Assembly (NCBI GenBank): GCA_949752735.1
Contig: OX457036.1
Span: forward strand, 13,123,016-13,187,015
DNA from: Lumbricus terrestris
Taxonomy: Eukaryota > Annelida > Clitellata > Crassiclitellata > Lumbricidae
Direction: 5' to 3'
DNA length: 64,000 nucleotides
Shown piece by piece: positions 32,442 to 42,879 of the stretch (the stretch's first letter is position 1; every line of letters starts with the position of its first letter). The notes under the pieces are model-generated. The model was not told the DNA's origin. It saw only the letters and a program-made list of their open reading frames with translations, and searched no databases. A program made the translations under genes and the position numbers.

Positions 32442-34781
32442 CAGGGACGTCATTTCAGCTTTTTTCAGGGGGGGGCAAAAAAAAATTTCGCGGGTCCAAC
32501 CTCCACAAGCTTCGTAAATTCTGTATTTAGCCAACATGTGCAAAACTGTGCTTAAATGAGATGTTTTATTCATGCTCATATTTATTAAATCTACTTATAG
32601 GCCTTTTTGATTCAGTGATGAGGTATATTTTAAATGCCTATGCTACTTCAAATAAACTATAATTAAATGTTTTGCACTTGTTATTATATACCGCGATATT
32701 ATTTACCATTATATGATTATAATAATGGTATTATTTACTATGATATATGATAGTATCATATTAAAAGAGTAGGATTTATTGTTAATATTTGTACAAAAAC
32801 TATTTTTATACAATTAAAATAACAGAAATAACCTTCACCCACAGAAAAATTTGAAACTTTATAATGGCCATTGTTCCAGTTTACATTATTGTATTACATA
32901 GAATTGTATTACATAGACCGGGCTGGACCATTATAATCTACCATAATATTATTGATTATTATATAATTATAATGATATTACTTACTATAATAATAGTCTA
33001 ATAGATGACACATCATGAAATGGAAAATAATTTACTGTTAATACTTGCAAAAATAAAAAATTACCATTAAATGTCTTATCTCCACTATCCAGTGTAATCT
33101 TTCAAATTTCAAACTGTCAGATTTCAAAATGTTTTGCTCCTTGAGACACTTAGTAAAACAACATCATTATTACATATGCTTCCCAATGTTGGTATTTTGG
33201 CAATTCTTGCTTACTATGTATACCATGTTTAACCATTTCTACTAATTGTGTTGTCTTGAACAACAAGGGTAAGCTTATTCCAGTACAACAAAGTAAGCTT
33301 ACATGTACATAATAATTATTATACTCCAGTCTGCTGCTGTTACTCATTGTAATAGTCCATTAGCAACAGAACAGAATTGCCTAACTTGGTACACAAAGAA
33401 ATTATTATTGCAATTATAATTACATTTTGATATTGATATATTAAACCGCTCTTTTTATCAGCACTGAAATAATATAGTGATTTTGTCAGGATAACATCCT
33501 ACATGTTATGATTACAATGTGGAAGCTCAACAAGAATTTGCTATTATTTTTAGTGGACCTATATTTTTGAAGTCTTAGACCACTCTTAGCAGCACTCAAA
33601 CAGAGCAATTTTGTTCAGACCATAGCCTAAAATGGTGTCATTGCACTGTGGAAATTCAAACAAATTTCTTGCAGGCAGGGGCACATCCCCTCCCCAGGAG
33701 GGGTCCAGATTAGACACTGCTTTAATTTGTCATTAATAACAATTCACATAGCAATATTGCATGCTGCATGCACTAAGTCTGCAATAATTATTTTTGCTTT
33801 TGGGTTAATGACTGTTATTATCTATGGCTATGCCTATGGGATCATTCAAGTGGTGGTCAATGGCTTGTGATCATGTCAACCTGGAAAAGATATGACTGGA
33901 ATTTTTTTTTAAAATCCAAGATTTCATGTATAAAAAGTAACCTGCCTATAACCATTGCACTAAAAACAGTCAGTTTGTGTAAATTTCCAGTTCAATTGGA
34001 TGTCACATAATAGGCCTACCGTGTGGAATGTGGATCGTTGTGAGTGTTTACAGGATGAACTCTCATTTCCTTTGGTCCTCTTCAGTTCTCAAGAAAGCCC
34101 AATCATCAGCTCTACTGACCGTCATTACATTGGTAATCCACACTCATACCTCTCCCCCAACTGATGCATGCAGTCAGCCCTTGTAATAGGCTACATCTTT
34201 CTGCTGTGTTCTTTCAGAACTTCCCGCTCATTGTCCTTTGCCTGCTACTTGCCCTAGAGGTCGCCGGTGTTGGAGGCTGACGAATCCGCTCCAGGTCTCG
34301 GTCAGACGGGGTGGGGTGTTTGTAGGCCTAGTGCTTATAAGGCTCAGAGGGAGAATCATGCATCAGATGCCTGGCTGCTTCATGTTATAACTGGGTATTG
34401 GTCGGCTTGCACTACATGTGTGGCTGACAGGACCCACACATCTGGTGACCTTAGGCCTTATACTGACCTGGGACTTTATCTAGGGGGAACAAGCTGTACG
34501 TCTTTGGAGTATCAGCCTGAGCTCATTCCCTGTGCAGACAATATCACAATATACACATAAGTTGATACATGTATCTGTGGCTATGAACTGTGCACTGTGT
34601 GCAGCTTGAATCTGCCCGCACATACAAAACCACAGAGGTCATCGTGAAGACACAGGCCTTTTGGAATTTTGAACAACGTGTGGCGTTGCAAAGCAATGCG
34701 AAATATGTCATGTGTAAGAACAATCGGTCAAATTCGGGGGGGGCAAATGCCCCCCCTGCCCCCCCCCAAATGACGTCCCTG
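32442..34781. mobile_element. inner hAT-type element (CAGGGACGTCATTT ends), perfect TSD (ATTACTGT)
   Basis: 14-bp inverted termini CAGGGACGTCATTT with the exact duplication ATTACTGT at 32434-32441 and 34782-34789. It is 2,340 bp with a G-run next to the left end and C-runs next to the right end. Internally there are repeated AT-rich segments (about 32690-32880 and 32920-33080). A 97-codon frame at 34267-34560 starts at GTG and is not supported as a gene. Diverged, inverted similarity to 42880-43440 was noted. Confidence 0.92.
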
Positions 34782-34782
34782 A

Positions 34783-35060
34783 TTACTGTACTGGTTTCAT
34801 TGAGAAGGAACAAATGGTTCCAAATACCCGATTTGAATCCGATGATTTTGTCAACAGTACTGTGGAGAGCTGTTGCTCGAGAAGTACCGCAATCTGCAGC
34901 CAAAACCAAGAACGATAAAAGACTGAAAATTAATGATGGTCGCATTGGGGTTGATTGGGAAGATTTATCTCTGGAACACATCACCAAGTCCATTAAAACT
35001 TGCAAAAGACTCAAAACAAGTGTAGGAATCGGTGGTGGACACATTGAACACAGGATGTGA
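34783..35060 (+). pseudogene. mariner transposase C-terminal fragment, split by the inner hAT element
   Basis: The frame runs from 'RRNKWFQIPDLNPM' through 'TVLWRAVAREVP', 'DWEDLSLEHITKSI', 'CKRLK' and 'GGHIEH' to a stop at 35058-35060. PDLNP-x-x-x(6)-W and the terminal GGHIEH are hallmarks of Tc1/mariner-type transposases. The 5' continuation of the same frame lies at 32408-32441, on the other side of the inner element. The N-terminal DNA-binding part and first catalytic acids were not found. Confidence 0.75.
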
Positions 35061-35639
35061 TGTAGGCTACTATCACGTTAATTTTGTAACAACAATATTA
35101 TGATTATTTGAGATGAGACATAAAAATCGCTTTGTTGCTACTTTCTGCCTCATTATGCTTTTGATTCGTCAAAATTCGGTTGTCTCACTAAAAGTGATAT
35201 CACTCTTGTTCTGTTTGAAATATTGCGTTGAAATCTTGCCACTCTGCCTAAATATGAATTGTCTTTAAGCCTGTAAAATGTTATAATTTGTTTGCTTCTG
35301 ACCAAGATACTGGCAAAACACTTTAGGTTTTTTATGGCCACCCTGTTTAAGGTTTCTAAGATTTGCTTTTCAAATGTCAATGTGTTCGGTTTTATGGCTT
35401 CGCCCATTTGATCCTCTGACCAGCCAACCCTGATAGTGTAAGCCTTGTAAGGTGTGCGATTTATGGCAAGCACGGTAGCGCAAAATAATAGGCCTATAAT
35501 TATGTAAGCCCGCACTACAGAGCATGCGACTGACCCTCTGCCCTGGTAACTTGTGTGACTGCCCTGGCTATGCCCTGGCTACAAAAAGTGTCTGGCGCCG
35601 CCACTGCATAGCGGGCTCTGGACGGACAATTACGAACTA

Positions 35640-35743
35640 TATGGTTCTTACATCATGTAGGCCTAGGCCTACTTGTAATTCTTTCATTTCTACATTATTT
35701 TGAGATGTTCAAACACCTAAAACTACATGATGTAAGAACCATA
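35640..35743. repeat. inverted repeat with 21-bp perfect arms
   Basis: TATGGTTCTTACATCATGTAG at 35640-35660 and its exact inverse at 35723-35743 flank a 62-bp loop containing GTAGGCCTAGGCCTAC. It may be a tiny MITE. Confidence 0.9.
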
Positions 35744-36104
35744 GCTATTCGGCCTTGCAGTAAAGCAACATTGACAATGGGCAAATCGCTTATAGGCTGA
35801 ATCACGTAAAATTATGTAGCTCATGGGCCCCGCTCAGGACTTTCTTTTACACTAATTTACAGGAATGGAATTGTGTACGTATAGCTACGTACAGTAACGT
35901 AGGCCTACTACGTCCATTTCACTTTCAGCCATAGGTGCCGCCTCACTTAAAATTCCGTTTCTGACGCTAAAGACTGCAGTGAAGTTAGCACTGATTTATT
36001 ACCAACATGGTCGTTTTGGTGGTATGGGTTCACCTCTCCCGCCCAGTGGCGTAGCAAAGTTTTGGGGGGCCCTTGTGCAGGACTTCGGTGGTGGGCCCCT
36101 TCAT

Positions 36105-36302
36105 CAGGGCTGTTTTTAAGGAATTTTTAGAACTGCACATGTAACCTGTTCTTTTCCTTCCCATCCTCCATGGTAACTTGCTTCCAATCGGAGAACAATA
36201 ACCATTTTGGCTAGTTTTAGCTGTACATAAGTGCTTTTACAACTGCCCAAATCCATTTAGAACTGCACATTTTGTGTACAACTGCACGTTAAAAAAGCCC
36301 TG
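36105..36302. mobile_element. hAT-type MITE (CAGGGC-TTTTTAA family), perfect TSD (CCCTTCAT)
   Basis: It starts CAGGGCTGTTTTTAAGG and ends GCACGTTAAAAAAGCCCTG. The duplication CCCTTCAT is exact at 36097-36104 and 36303-36310. It is nested in 36044-37686 and belongs to the family of 433-910. Confidence 0.93.
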
Positions 36303-36838
36303 CCCTTCATTACTTGAACCTCCTCGATTTCAGACTTTTTTTAAAAAGGTTGTGCAAAAACGCCTGGTTCTTTTTCGATAGTCTCTATAGATTTGCATTA
36401 GACCTATTTCGAACCCGAAATTAAATTAAAAAATTAACTCTTTACAATTTTAATTGTTTTCTCCCGCTAGTCTTTATAATAATTTTCTATTTCTTCAGGC
36501 TAACAGAGAAAATTCAATTCGAGTACTTGACAAAATTTATCAAAAACATTGCTTCATCTGTTGAAGTATAAATTATCATCCATGGTGCACATTTAAATTC
36601 TGTAAAACAGTTGAGTTACGGTAGTTGACTAAAAAGAAACAATATAATAAATTGGCATGATGTGAAGTGAGTCAAGTCTCGGTTGCTACGATAAGTATAA
36701 AAGAAGAAATCAAAAATTTCGAAATGTAAAACTGTTCACCTGGGCGAATTTCCTTGCGCAAAAAATAATTGAGATGCCTTCGTTCCTGAATCCTTTGGTA
36801 ATGCAGCTGATATAAGCCAACCACCATAGTCTCCCAGG

Positions 36839-36989
36839 TGTCCGGACAATTCGTCCCCGGACAATTCGTCCCGGACAATTCGTCCCGGACAATTCGTCCC
36901 GGACAATTCGTCCCCGGACAATTCGGACCGGACAATTCGGACCCGGACAATTCGGACCGGACAATTCGGACCCGGACAATTCGGACCGG
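36839..36989. repeat. tandem 15-bp CCGGACAATTCGTCC array
   Basis: About ten units, the first half GGACAATTCGTCCC and the later ones GGACAATTCGGACC. Repetitive frames (SGTNCPGRIVRDEL-type) over it are period artefacts. Confidence 0.93.
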
Positions 36990-37210
36990 CTATAGCCTAC
37001 TTTAGCCTCAGTCTATGCGTGACTTGTCCATTCTGGAGTAGGCCAACCTATTGCTTTCCAAATATACCTTTAATGTCATAGCCAAGTGAGGTAACGTGTT
37101 ATATTATGTTTAGGCCTACATTTGCTTTGAGAACAATGAAATAATTTTCAATTTCGAATTGAATTTTAATGCGCAGCAGTATCTCCGGTCGACATCTGTA
37201 TACGGTAATG

Positions 37211-37335
37211 GTGTCCGGGACGAATTGTCCGGGGACGAATTGTCCGGGACGAATTGTCCGGGACGAATTGTCCGGGGACGAATTGTCCGGGACGAATTGT
37301 CCGGGACGAATTGTCCGGGGACGAATTGTCCGGGA
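37211..37335. repeat. inverted partner array of the 15-bp unit
   Basis: About eight units GGGACGAATTGTCCGG, the reverse complement of the array at 36839-36989. Both arrays begin with GGTGTCCGG. The pair could form the two ends of an element with repetitive termini. Confidence 0.93.
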
Positions 37336-37694
37336 ACCAGTTTCCCAAGCGCTTCTCTGCTCGGTGTCAAAATCCACCACCACTTCAGCACTGATCAGCA
37401 CTGATCACTGCAGCCTACATGTAGACTTGATTACATTCTGAATATTATGAATGTAAAAACTTGACTCTGACCACCAGGGGCTCCTAGTGCAGTCTGCACA
37501 ATCCATTGCAACCACAGAATTATATTATCTATTCTGTGATTGCAACGCTACCGCCGTGCATGTAGATATAAACACATTCTGAATAATTATTCTTAAAATA
37601 AAATATTGACTCTGACCCAGGGGGCCCTTGACAGCCGGGGGCCCTTGTGCACTGCACAAGCTGCACCACCTATTGCTACGCCACTGCTCCCGCC

Positions 37695-39072
37695 CCAAAT
37701 ATGGAATTTCCGAAGTTTTCATAACTAATTTTTATGTAACTTATATTCTGTGTATTTTGAGAAATTGAGATCATGTCCATTAACTCCCCCTCCCCCAATG
37801 AAATATGTTTCTGGGTACGTCCCTGATCACCAGAGCTAAATGAACGTGTGTAGCCTAGCTGTTGTGTATGCATGCATGTATGTAGCCTGCCGTATGTAGC
37901 TAAGAATGCATGGTGTCGCTGGAATCTTGGACCTGCCTATATAAGGGCAGCACACTAAAGAAGAAGACCGTGGCTAAACAAAACATGTCCCACAAGAAAC
38001 AATGCAATTATTCCACTACCCATTGAAATTGCTCTATGAAAATTTACCGAATTAGGCCTTTCGAATAAAGATTTCTCAATATTACTTAAAATTTCGCTCA
38101 AAATCGCTAATTTCCGCAAAATTTGCATCTGCTTGAGCATTTTTTTTCTTCAAATTTCCGCGGAAAGGCGAGCGTCATTTGAAGATTTTCATGCGAAAGA
38201 AAATTATTTTCCATGCGTACTCAGAATTCCGATGTACAGTTTATCGTAAAGTTATGATGGGAACAGTTGCGCAACAACTAACAACCATGTAACGAAGGTG
38301 GACAAAATCCACGGGGCCCCGAGGTCACAGAGGCTCCCGAGCTGCTCACCCAAAAATAATTTATGTACTTTAATTACTGCGACAATTTATAGGGCCTAGT
38401 TATAATCGTCTTGAAGGCTATTATAGGCTAGAGTGTTTATTCTCTGCAGTGTTAAGTTTTCTTTGTTCCACATCTCTGCAGCACCTCCTCTATTGATGTG
38501 GAATTAGCAGTAACAACACTGCAAAACGCATAGACCTTAATTATCTGACATCGGACCCGATTTTGCGTCAGAGGTGTAGACTATAGGGCCTAGTGTTTCA
38601 GACTGGAGGTCAGCAGGTGTCACGAAAATACATGTAGAGTACCACCCGTATTAATCATATCTCCCCTGATGAAGAGAAGCTGAAAATGCCAATTTCGCGT
38701 GCATTTATTTGTGCAAATAAACTTCGAATAGCAGATAGCATCAGCTGCCTTGTAAGGCGCTCTTGTAACGGCGTGGCCGTGTTACGGCGCCAAATAAATT
38801 GTCGTTATTATTATTATTGTTATGGCACCAGGACACCATAATTAATTAATTAGCACTTGATAGCCTATATATGACCCCACTCTTCCTTTTTACCCAAATA
38901 GCTATCTCGTTAATCCTACTCTTTAGTGTTGCTAACGGGTAGCCTAAGGTCCCCAAGGCTTAGAATGTTCACGGGCCCCGGCCAGGTTGTTACGCCACTG
39001 GATGGGAGTCCGCACCCTGCTTTCACACAAGCTCAAATTCTTCATCAGGAAATCAGTAACAAATCCGAAAAG
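37695..39072. other. no gene recognised
   Basis: Near 38739-38823 an inverted 'AAGGCGCTCTTGTAACGGCG'/'CGTGTTACGGCGCC' stem is followed by (TTA)n, resembling the 3' end of a LINE or SINE. At 38993-39000 there is a lone right terminus 'GTTACGCCACTG' of the CAGTGGCGTA family. Confidence 0.45.
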
Positions 39073-39078
39073 TTTATT
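39073..39078 (-). promoter_or_regulatory. candidate poly(A) signal of the Mab-21-domain gene
   Basis: AATAAA on the minus strand (TTTATT on plus), about 220 nt after the stop codon of the 976-residue gene. No downstream element was verified. Confidence 0.45.
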
Positions 39079-39297
39079 CGCATTCGGCCAAATAATATAT
39101 AGCCTATACCTATAGGCCTATATAATTATATATACATAGCTGTATGCGTTTAAGGTCAATCAAACCGACAAGTCGAAGCACAAATACAACAGCTGAGAGA
39201 GTGAATATATAGCCTATACCGTAAAAGTGAAGAGCCAGTAGGCTAGTCAGGAAAACATAATTAATATACGGTACACCATGTCCTGTAGACTAATTTA

Positions 39298-42228
39298 TCA
39301 TCGAAATGATAAAACTCCAGGATTGTTTCTAAATTGTCCGTAGTTTTGTAGAAGAAACCAGCGAATAATACGTTCAAACGGAAGATTACATTTCAAGGCA
39401 GCAAATTCAGCCAAAGCGTTTCTACGCGGACGATTGAGGTCGATACAGCATCTGAGTTTCAAATACCTGGCTAGAAAATGTCTCTCAACAGTATAATGAC
39501 ACCTATTGGAATGTGTGAGGAAAATAAAATCTGATGTAAGTATCTTTCCATAGTAAATGAATCGGGCGAAAAAGTGTGCAAAACTTGACTTGTCAGTGCA
39601 CTCAGATTTGCACAAACCCTCATTCCGAGGTGATAAATAATAAAAGAGAGTATGAAATCCAAGCAAAAATTGTACTTCCGTATCGAAAAACGAATCCAAC
39701 GGAGGTATTAACAAGACATTCGCAAATGCAAACTCATTGAAATCGTTCTGGAGATCAGGTTCTTTGAGAATTTGTTCACATAAATGCAACACTTCGTCAT
39801 ATCGACGAAACTTATAAAGGTACACAGCACGATAGCAGTCAGCTGTGTTGCACTGGATGCCAAAGTCATTGCGAATCACATCGTAGAATGTTGTAATATT
39901 TTCTATGGCAAATTCTATCAAATAACCAAGTAGTTTTTCATTAACTATCATTGGTTTTAGACTAGAAGTTGCATCACTTGTGACACTTGTCTGTGATTGC
40001 TTTCTCCGATAAACGCACTCTCTAAAATCTTGGAAAGAAGTAGGCCTACTTAACTTTATCGAAGAACAGCCTTTTCGCTTTGTTAAAGTCAATAGTAAGT
40101 GGTCTATCGTAGTAAGAGCTGAAGCTGACATATCATGATTCAACTTGCGGTTTGATCGCATTGAAAATCTTGAGGTGGATATTGCTGTTAAATAATATGC
40201 AAACACTTTGGGAGTAAGACGTAGATCGATATACAACAGTTTCTTTCTACAATTCATTTTTTCATTGAACTTCTTGCAAAGCAGATAAAATCCAACTATT
40301 CTAACAACATCGTCAATGAAGAACAAGCATCCAGCATTCAATGTCTCATTTTCCACTTGGTTCGTTTCACGACTTAAAAATGCTGAACATAGGTCCATTA
40401 CTAATTGGTTTTCTGAGTCTGCAAAATGAAGAGCAGCAAGATAAAGTAAAGCTGCAGGAGCGATTACGTCGCTTTCAGAATCATTCTTTCGTAGAACCTT
40501 TCTTATAAACTCTTTTGCTAAAAGAGACACCAGTTGAAATTCTGGACGGCTCTCGGACCCAGTTAAGTTTTCCATGAGCTCCTGTGCTCGTATATATTGA
40601 AACATACTTCTTTCCGCTGAGGAGGGTGTAGGCCATGTATGATACTGACACCTAACGTTTTGGGGCTTTATGAAAATTGCTCTGATATATTCATGAAATG
40701 CATCGCTACCCCATGAAATCGTATGACACTCAAGTATGCATGCCGCATTTAAACAACGCAGTGTTGAATCGAGGTATGCGAAACACTCAATGCTTTCTGG
40801 TATTGGCTGATTTTGTAGTGTACTGTAGGTTAGCAGACAAAACTTTCTGGTCGCGTAAGTGAATAGAAGATTGAAACGAGACCTCGACTGTGAGCCTATG
40901 AAATTCCGTATATTTAGAGTAAAGACATTGAAAATTATAAATCCAGAGGAAAACAAGTCATCGAAGTATTCGAACTTCAATGCTTTTCGACGATCAAAGA
41001 CAGTTTGCTTGCAATCCTTCAAATTTGGCGTCACTTCTCTTACGTTTACAATTGTTGTTACATTAGCATGCGTCCAAAAGAAAGGCTCTATGTAGTTTTC
41101 TACGAACCAATTGCAAAGAATACCAGAATCGCAGAAACCATTCAATCGTCTTTTCGTCATGTCAAGCATTGCGGAGTTTGATGTCTCATAAAACAAATTT
41201 GCTTCGGGAATAAAGTAGTTTGGAATGTACCCGCTCTTTAACCAATCTAAAAGCTTCTGTAGTAACTCACAACAGGCCTCAATGACAGAAACGGAATTCC
41301 ACCAATCAGGCGACATCGTTTCACAGGTCCACAGCATCAGTGTCTTTACATGATACATGCAGATAATCTCATCTTCTTTTGGACAATCCTTTTGAATTAT
41401 TTCTCTCTTGCAGAAGAATCTCAGTAAATGATAGACAATCTGTTGAACTTGAGTCCAACTGTGGAGTAAGATTACCTCCGCTACTGAAAACGACAATCTC
41501 CACTGCAAATCATCATTCCTACAAGCACGATGCTGAACGTAGACAACATGACATCCATTTTGTACAACTTCGGAGATTTTAGTGTACGTTGGCCATCCAT
41601 GATCTCGATGTCGTTTCGTCCAATCTTTGGCTTCTCTAGGCCACTGAGGACACCACACGCTTCTAACGGTATCAAACGCCATAGGCCGTTTGTCATTTTG
41701 ATACATAATTGCTGGGCCTCTCACAGTCTTTGATAAAACGTAAAGACCTCTGTCACACGATGCTAGACCAGTTTTGCATGCATCATTGTTAAATCTAAGG
41801 TACATATCTACAAGAGGTGCGACGCGAAATTCATAATTTCTCAATTTCCAGTTATAGTTCATCGTTCCGAAAACTCGAAGTCGGACAAAACTTGGATAAT
41901 TGAGACATGGTTCCATCTTATAGCACTGGATCGTCTCGTCTAACCAACGCACATCATTTGGCAATGCTGGAAATTCTTCAACGAAAGCTAGCACATCTTC
42001 AGGGGCAAACAATTTGTCATGGTCGCCAATGCAGTTATTCAACGGTCTGATGTAGAACTCTTCACTGCTGCCACAAGCCAGTATATTAGAGTGTGACGCA
42101 CCACCCAATGATGAGATTGGATCATATTGGAGGTTAGAAACAATACCATACGACTTTGGAAGCAACTGGCATGTACTAACAATGAACTCTGATGTAATTT
42201 CTATTTTCAGCTTTCCTGATGTTTCCAT
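39298..42228 (-). CDS. Mab-21/cGAS-like domain protein with long C-terminal extension
   Basis: One uninterrupted 976-codon frame from ATG (42228-42226) to TGA (39300-39298). Residues about 30-340 carry the Mab-21 family signature in order: a nucleotidyltransferase loop 'CGSSEEF' (G53-S54), an acidic pair candidate D69-H-D71, 'YPSFVRLR' (111-118), 'GPAI' (171-174), 'FDTV' with D186 as candidate third metal ligand, 'CPQWPREAKDW' (193-203), 'HGWP' (210-213), 'WRLSFSVAEVILL' (243-255) and 'HVKTLMLWTCE' (293-303). Known relatives include developmental Mab-21 proteins and cGAS-like receptors that make cyclic dinucleotides on sensing nucleic acid. Which role applies here is not shown. The remaining ~620 residues are unassigned; 798-822 ('YRAVYLYKFRRYDEVLHLC') is TPR-like and 735-760 is Ser/Thr-rich. 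The size is far above plain Mab-21 proteins (~350-400). A splice acceptor ends one base before the ATG. Confidence 0.9.
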   Translation of the reverse strand: METSGKLKIEITSEFIVSTCQLLPKSYGIVSNLQYDPISSLGGASHSNILACGSSEEFYIRPLNNCIGDHDKLFAPEDVLAFVEEFPALPNDVRWLDETIQCYKMEPCLNYPSFVRLRVFGTMNYNWKLRNYEFRVAPLVDMYLRFNNDACKTGLASCDRGLYVLSKTVRGPAIMYQNDKRPMAFDTVRSVWCPQWPREAKDWTKRHRDHGWPTYTKISEVVQNGCHVVYVQHRACRNDDLQWRLSFSVAEVILLHSWTQVQQIVYHLLRFFCKREIIQKDCPKEDEIICMYHVKTLMLWTCETMSPDWWNSVSVIEACCELLQKLLDWLKSGYIPNYFIPEANLFYETSNSAMLDMTKRRLNGFCDSGILCNWFVENYIEPFFWTHANVTTIVNVREVTPNLKDCKQTVFDRRKALKFEYFDDLFSSGFIIFNVFTLNIRNFIGSQSRSRFNLLFTYATRKFCLLTYSTLQNQPIPESIECFAYLDSTLRCLNAACILECHTISWGSDAFHEYIRAIFIKPQNVRCQYHTWPTPSSAERSMFQYIRAQELMENLTGSESRPEFQLVSLLAKEFIRKVLRKNDSESDVIAPAALLYLAALHFADSENQLVMDLCSAFLSRETNQVENETLNAGCLFFIDDVVRIVGFYLLCKKFNEKMNCRKKLLYIDLRLTPKVFAYYLTAISTSRFSMRSNRKLNHDMSASALTTIDHLLLTLTKRKGCSSIKLSRPTSFQDFRECVYRRKQSQTSVTSDATSSLKPMIVNEKLLGYLIEFAIENITTFYDVIRNDFGIQCNTADCYRAVYLYKFRRYDEVLHLCEQILKEPDLQNDFNEFAFANVLLIPPLDSFFDTEVQFLLGFHTLFYYLSPRNEGLCKSECTDKSSFAHFFARFIYYGKILTSDFIFLTHSNRCHYTVERHFLARYLKLRCCIDLNRPRRNALAEFAALKCNLPFERIIRWFLLQNYGQFRNNPGVLSFR

Positions 42229-42232
42229 CCTG
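42229..42232 (-). promoter_or_regulatory. candidate splice acceptor directly before the Mab-21-domain ATG
   Basis: On the minus strand 'GATTTTCATGCAG' ends at 42230 and the exon would start G-ATG. A non-coding or short coding 5' exon joined here would fit the single-coding-exon layout. Confidence 0.5.
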
Positions 42233-42879
42233 CATGAAAATCATGATAATTTATGTCTTGAATCACTTCATCTACATTCTCACCATCTTTATCACCACCA
42301 CTAAAATATTATCATTGTCATCGTCTTCCTCGCTATCAGCGTTGTCATCATCATTATTATCATCATCGCCGTCATCGTCATCTTCATCATCGTGACTTTG
42401 GACATGCCTATTTGCCTCTTAATATGCCCCTTATATCTTCTAATCACAATATGCCAGACCGTGTGGTTTGCATATTGCGATTTTAAACTTAATATGAAAC
42501 CACTGGTTTCATATTAAGTTTTAAAAGAATACGCATGTACTCCCAAACTAAAGCGAATACAATGGCGTAACTCTGTGTCTAACCCTCTACCGAGGGAAAT
42601 CATGAAATCAAAATTCAGCTAAATATTTTTCTTTCTCACTAGGTCTATTCATTTCATTGGGCACAGAGCATCCTACTTTTTTGGTGGTGCCATGCAGCAT
42701 TTGCACCAGTTCCATCCGTCAGAGGGCTTCATGTAGTAACAAATGTCTTTATAGCCAGGGGCTTCTATCCCCGTAAGCAACCGGGCGCAATCCATTTTCT
42801 TCCCCCCCCTTTCTGGACCGGCCTTCCTCTATGCATGCAATTATAATGCAATCTAGCGCATGCCCTCCTCTAGTGTGGG
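42233..42879. other. 5' flank of the Mab-21-domain gene: ATC-rich block and palindrome
   Basis: ATC/ATT trinucleotide-rich sequence lies at 42275-42400 and a perfect palindrome at 42485-42521. No promoter element was chosen with confidence. Confidence 0.5.
42485..42521. repeat. 37-bp perfect palindrome (18-bp arms)
   Basis: AAACTTAATATGAAACCA, one C, then the exact inverse. It lies about 257 bp upstream of the Mab-21-domain start codon. Confidence 0.95.

Larger units (their letters stand above)
31817..35345 (+). mobile_element. mariner relic with ~180-bp inverted repeats, middle layer of the nest
   Basis: Left CAGGTTGGGCCA... and right ...TGGCCACCCTG are inverted. Matching subterminal words are AATCTTGGCCAGA, GCTTAAAGACAATT(G/C)ATATT and AAGTTATATCACTTTTAGTGAG. 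Left flank TA (31815-31816); right flank TT, so one TSD copy has mutated. Related to the MITE at 5006-5262. Confidence 0.85.
31229..35606. mobile_element. outer hAT-type element of a three-layer nest, perfect TSD (CATAGCGG)
   Basis: Left CAGTGGCGGCGC and right GCGCCGCCACTG are exact 12-bp inverted termini. The duplication CATAGCGG is perfect at 31221-31228 and 35607-35614. The element's own sequence is 31229 to about 31814 and 35347-35606, full of 'TGCCCTGGC' and 'GGCAGGGCAAA' words. The middle is a mariner relic (31817-35345), which itself holds a second hAT element (32442-34781). Confidence 0.93.
36044..37686. mobile_element. hAT-type element, CAGTGGCGTAGCAA family, perfect TSD (CTCCCGCC)
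   Basis: 14-bp inverted termini CAGTGGCGTAGCAA. The duplication CTCCCGCC is exact at 36036-36043 and 37687-37694. Both ends carry 'GGGGGGCCCTTGTGCA'-like text. It contains a MITE (36105-36302) and two inverted arrays of a 15-bp unit (36839-36989 and 37211-37335). No transposase. Confidence 0.93.

Noticed and set aside
34267..34560. 97-codon frame in the inner hAT element
   Set aside because: Begins at GTG, no motif of a transposase or other family.
36672..37441. 'DELSGTNCPGRIVR'-type repeat proteins on both strands
   Set aside because: Translations of a 15-bp tandem array.
39471..39662. Small frames on both strands within 39.3-42.2 kb
   Set aside because: Shadows of the 976-codon Mab-21-domain gene.
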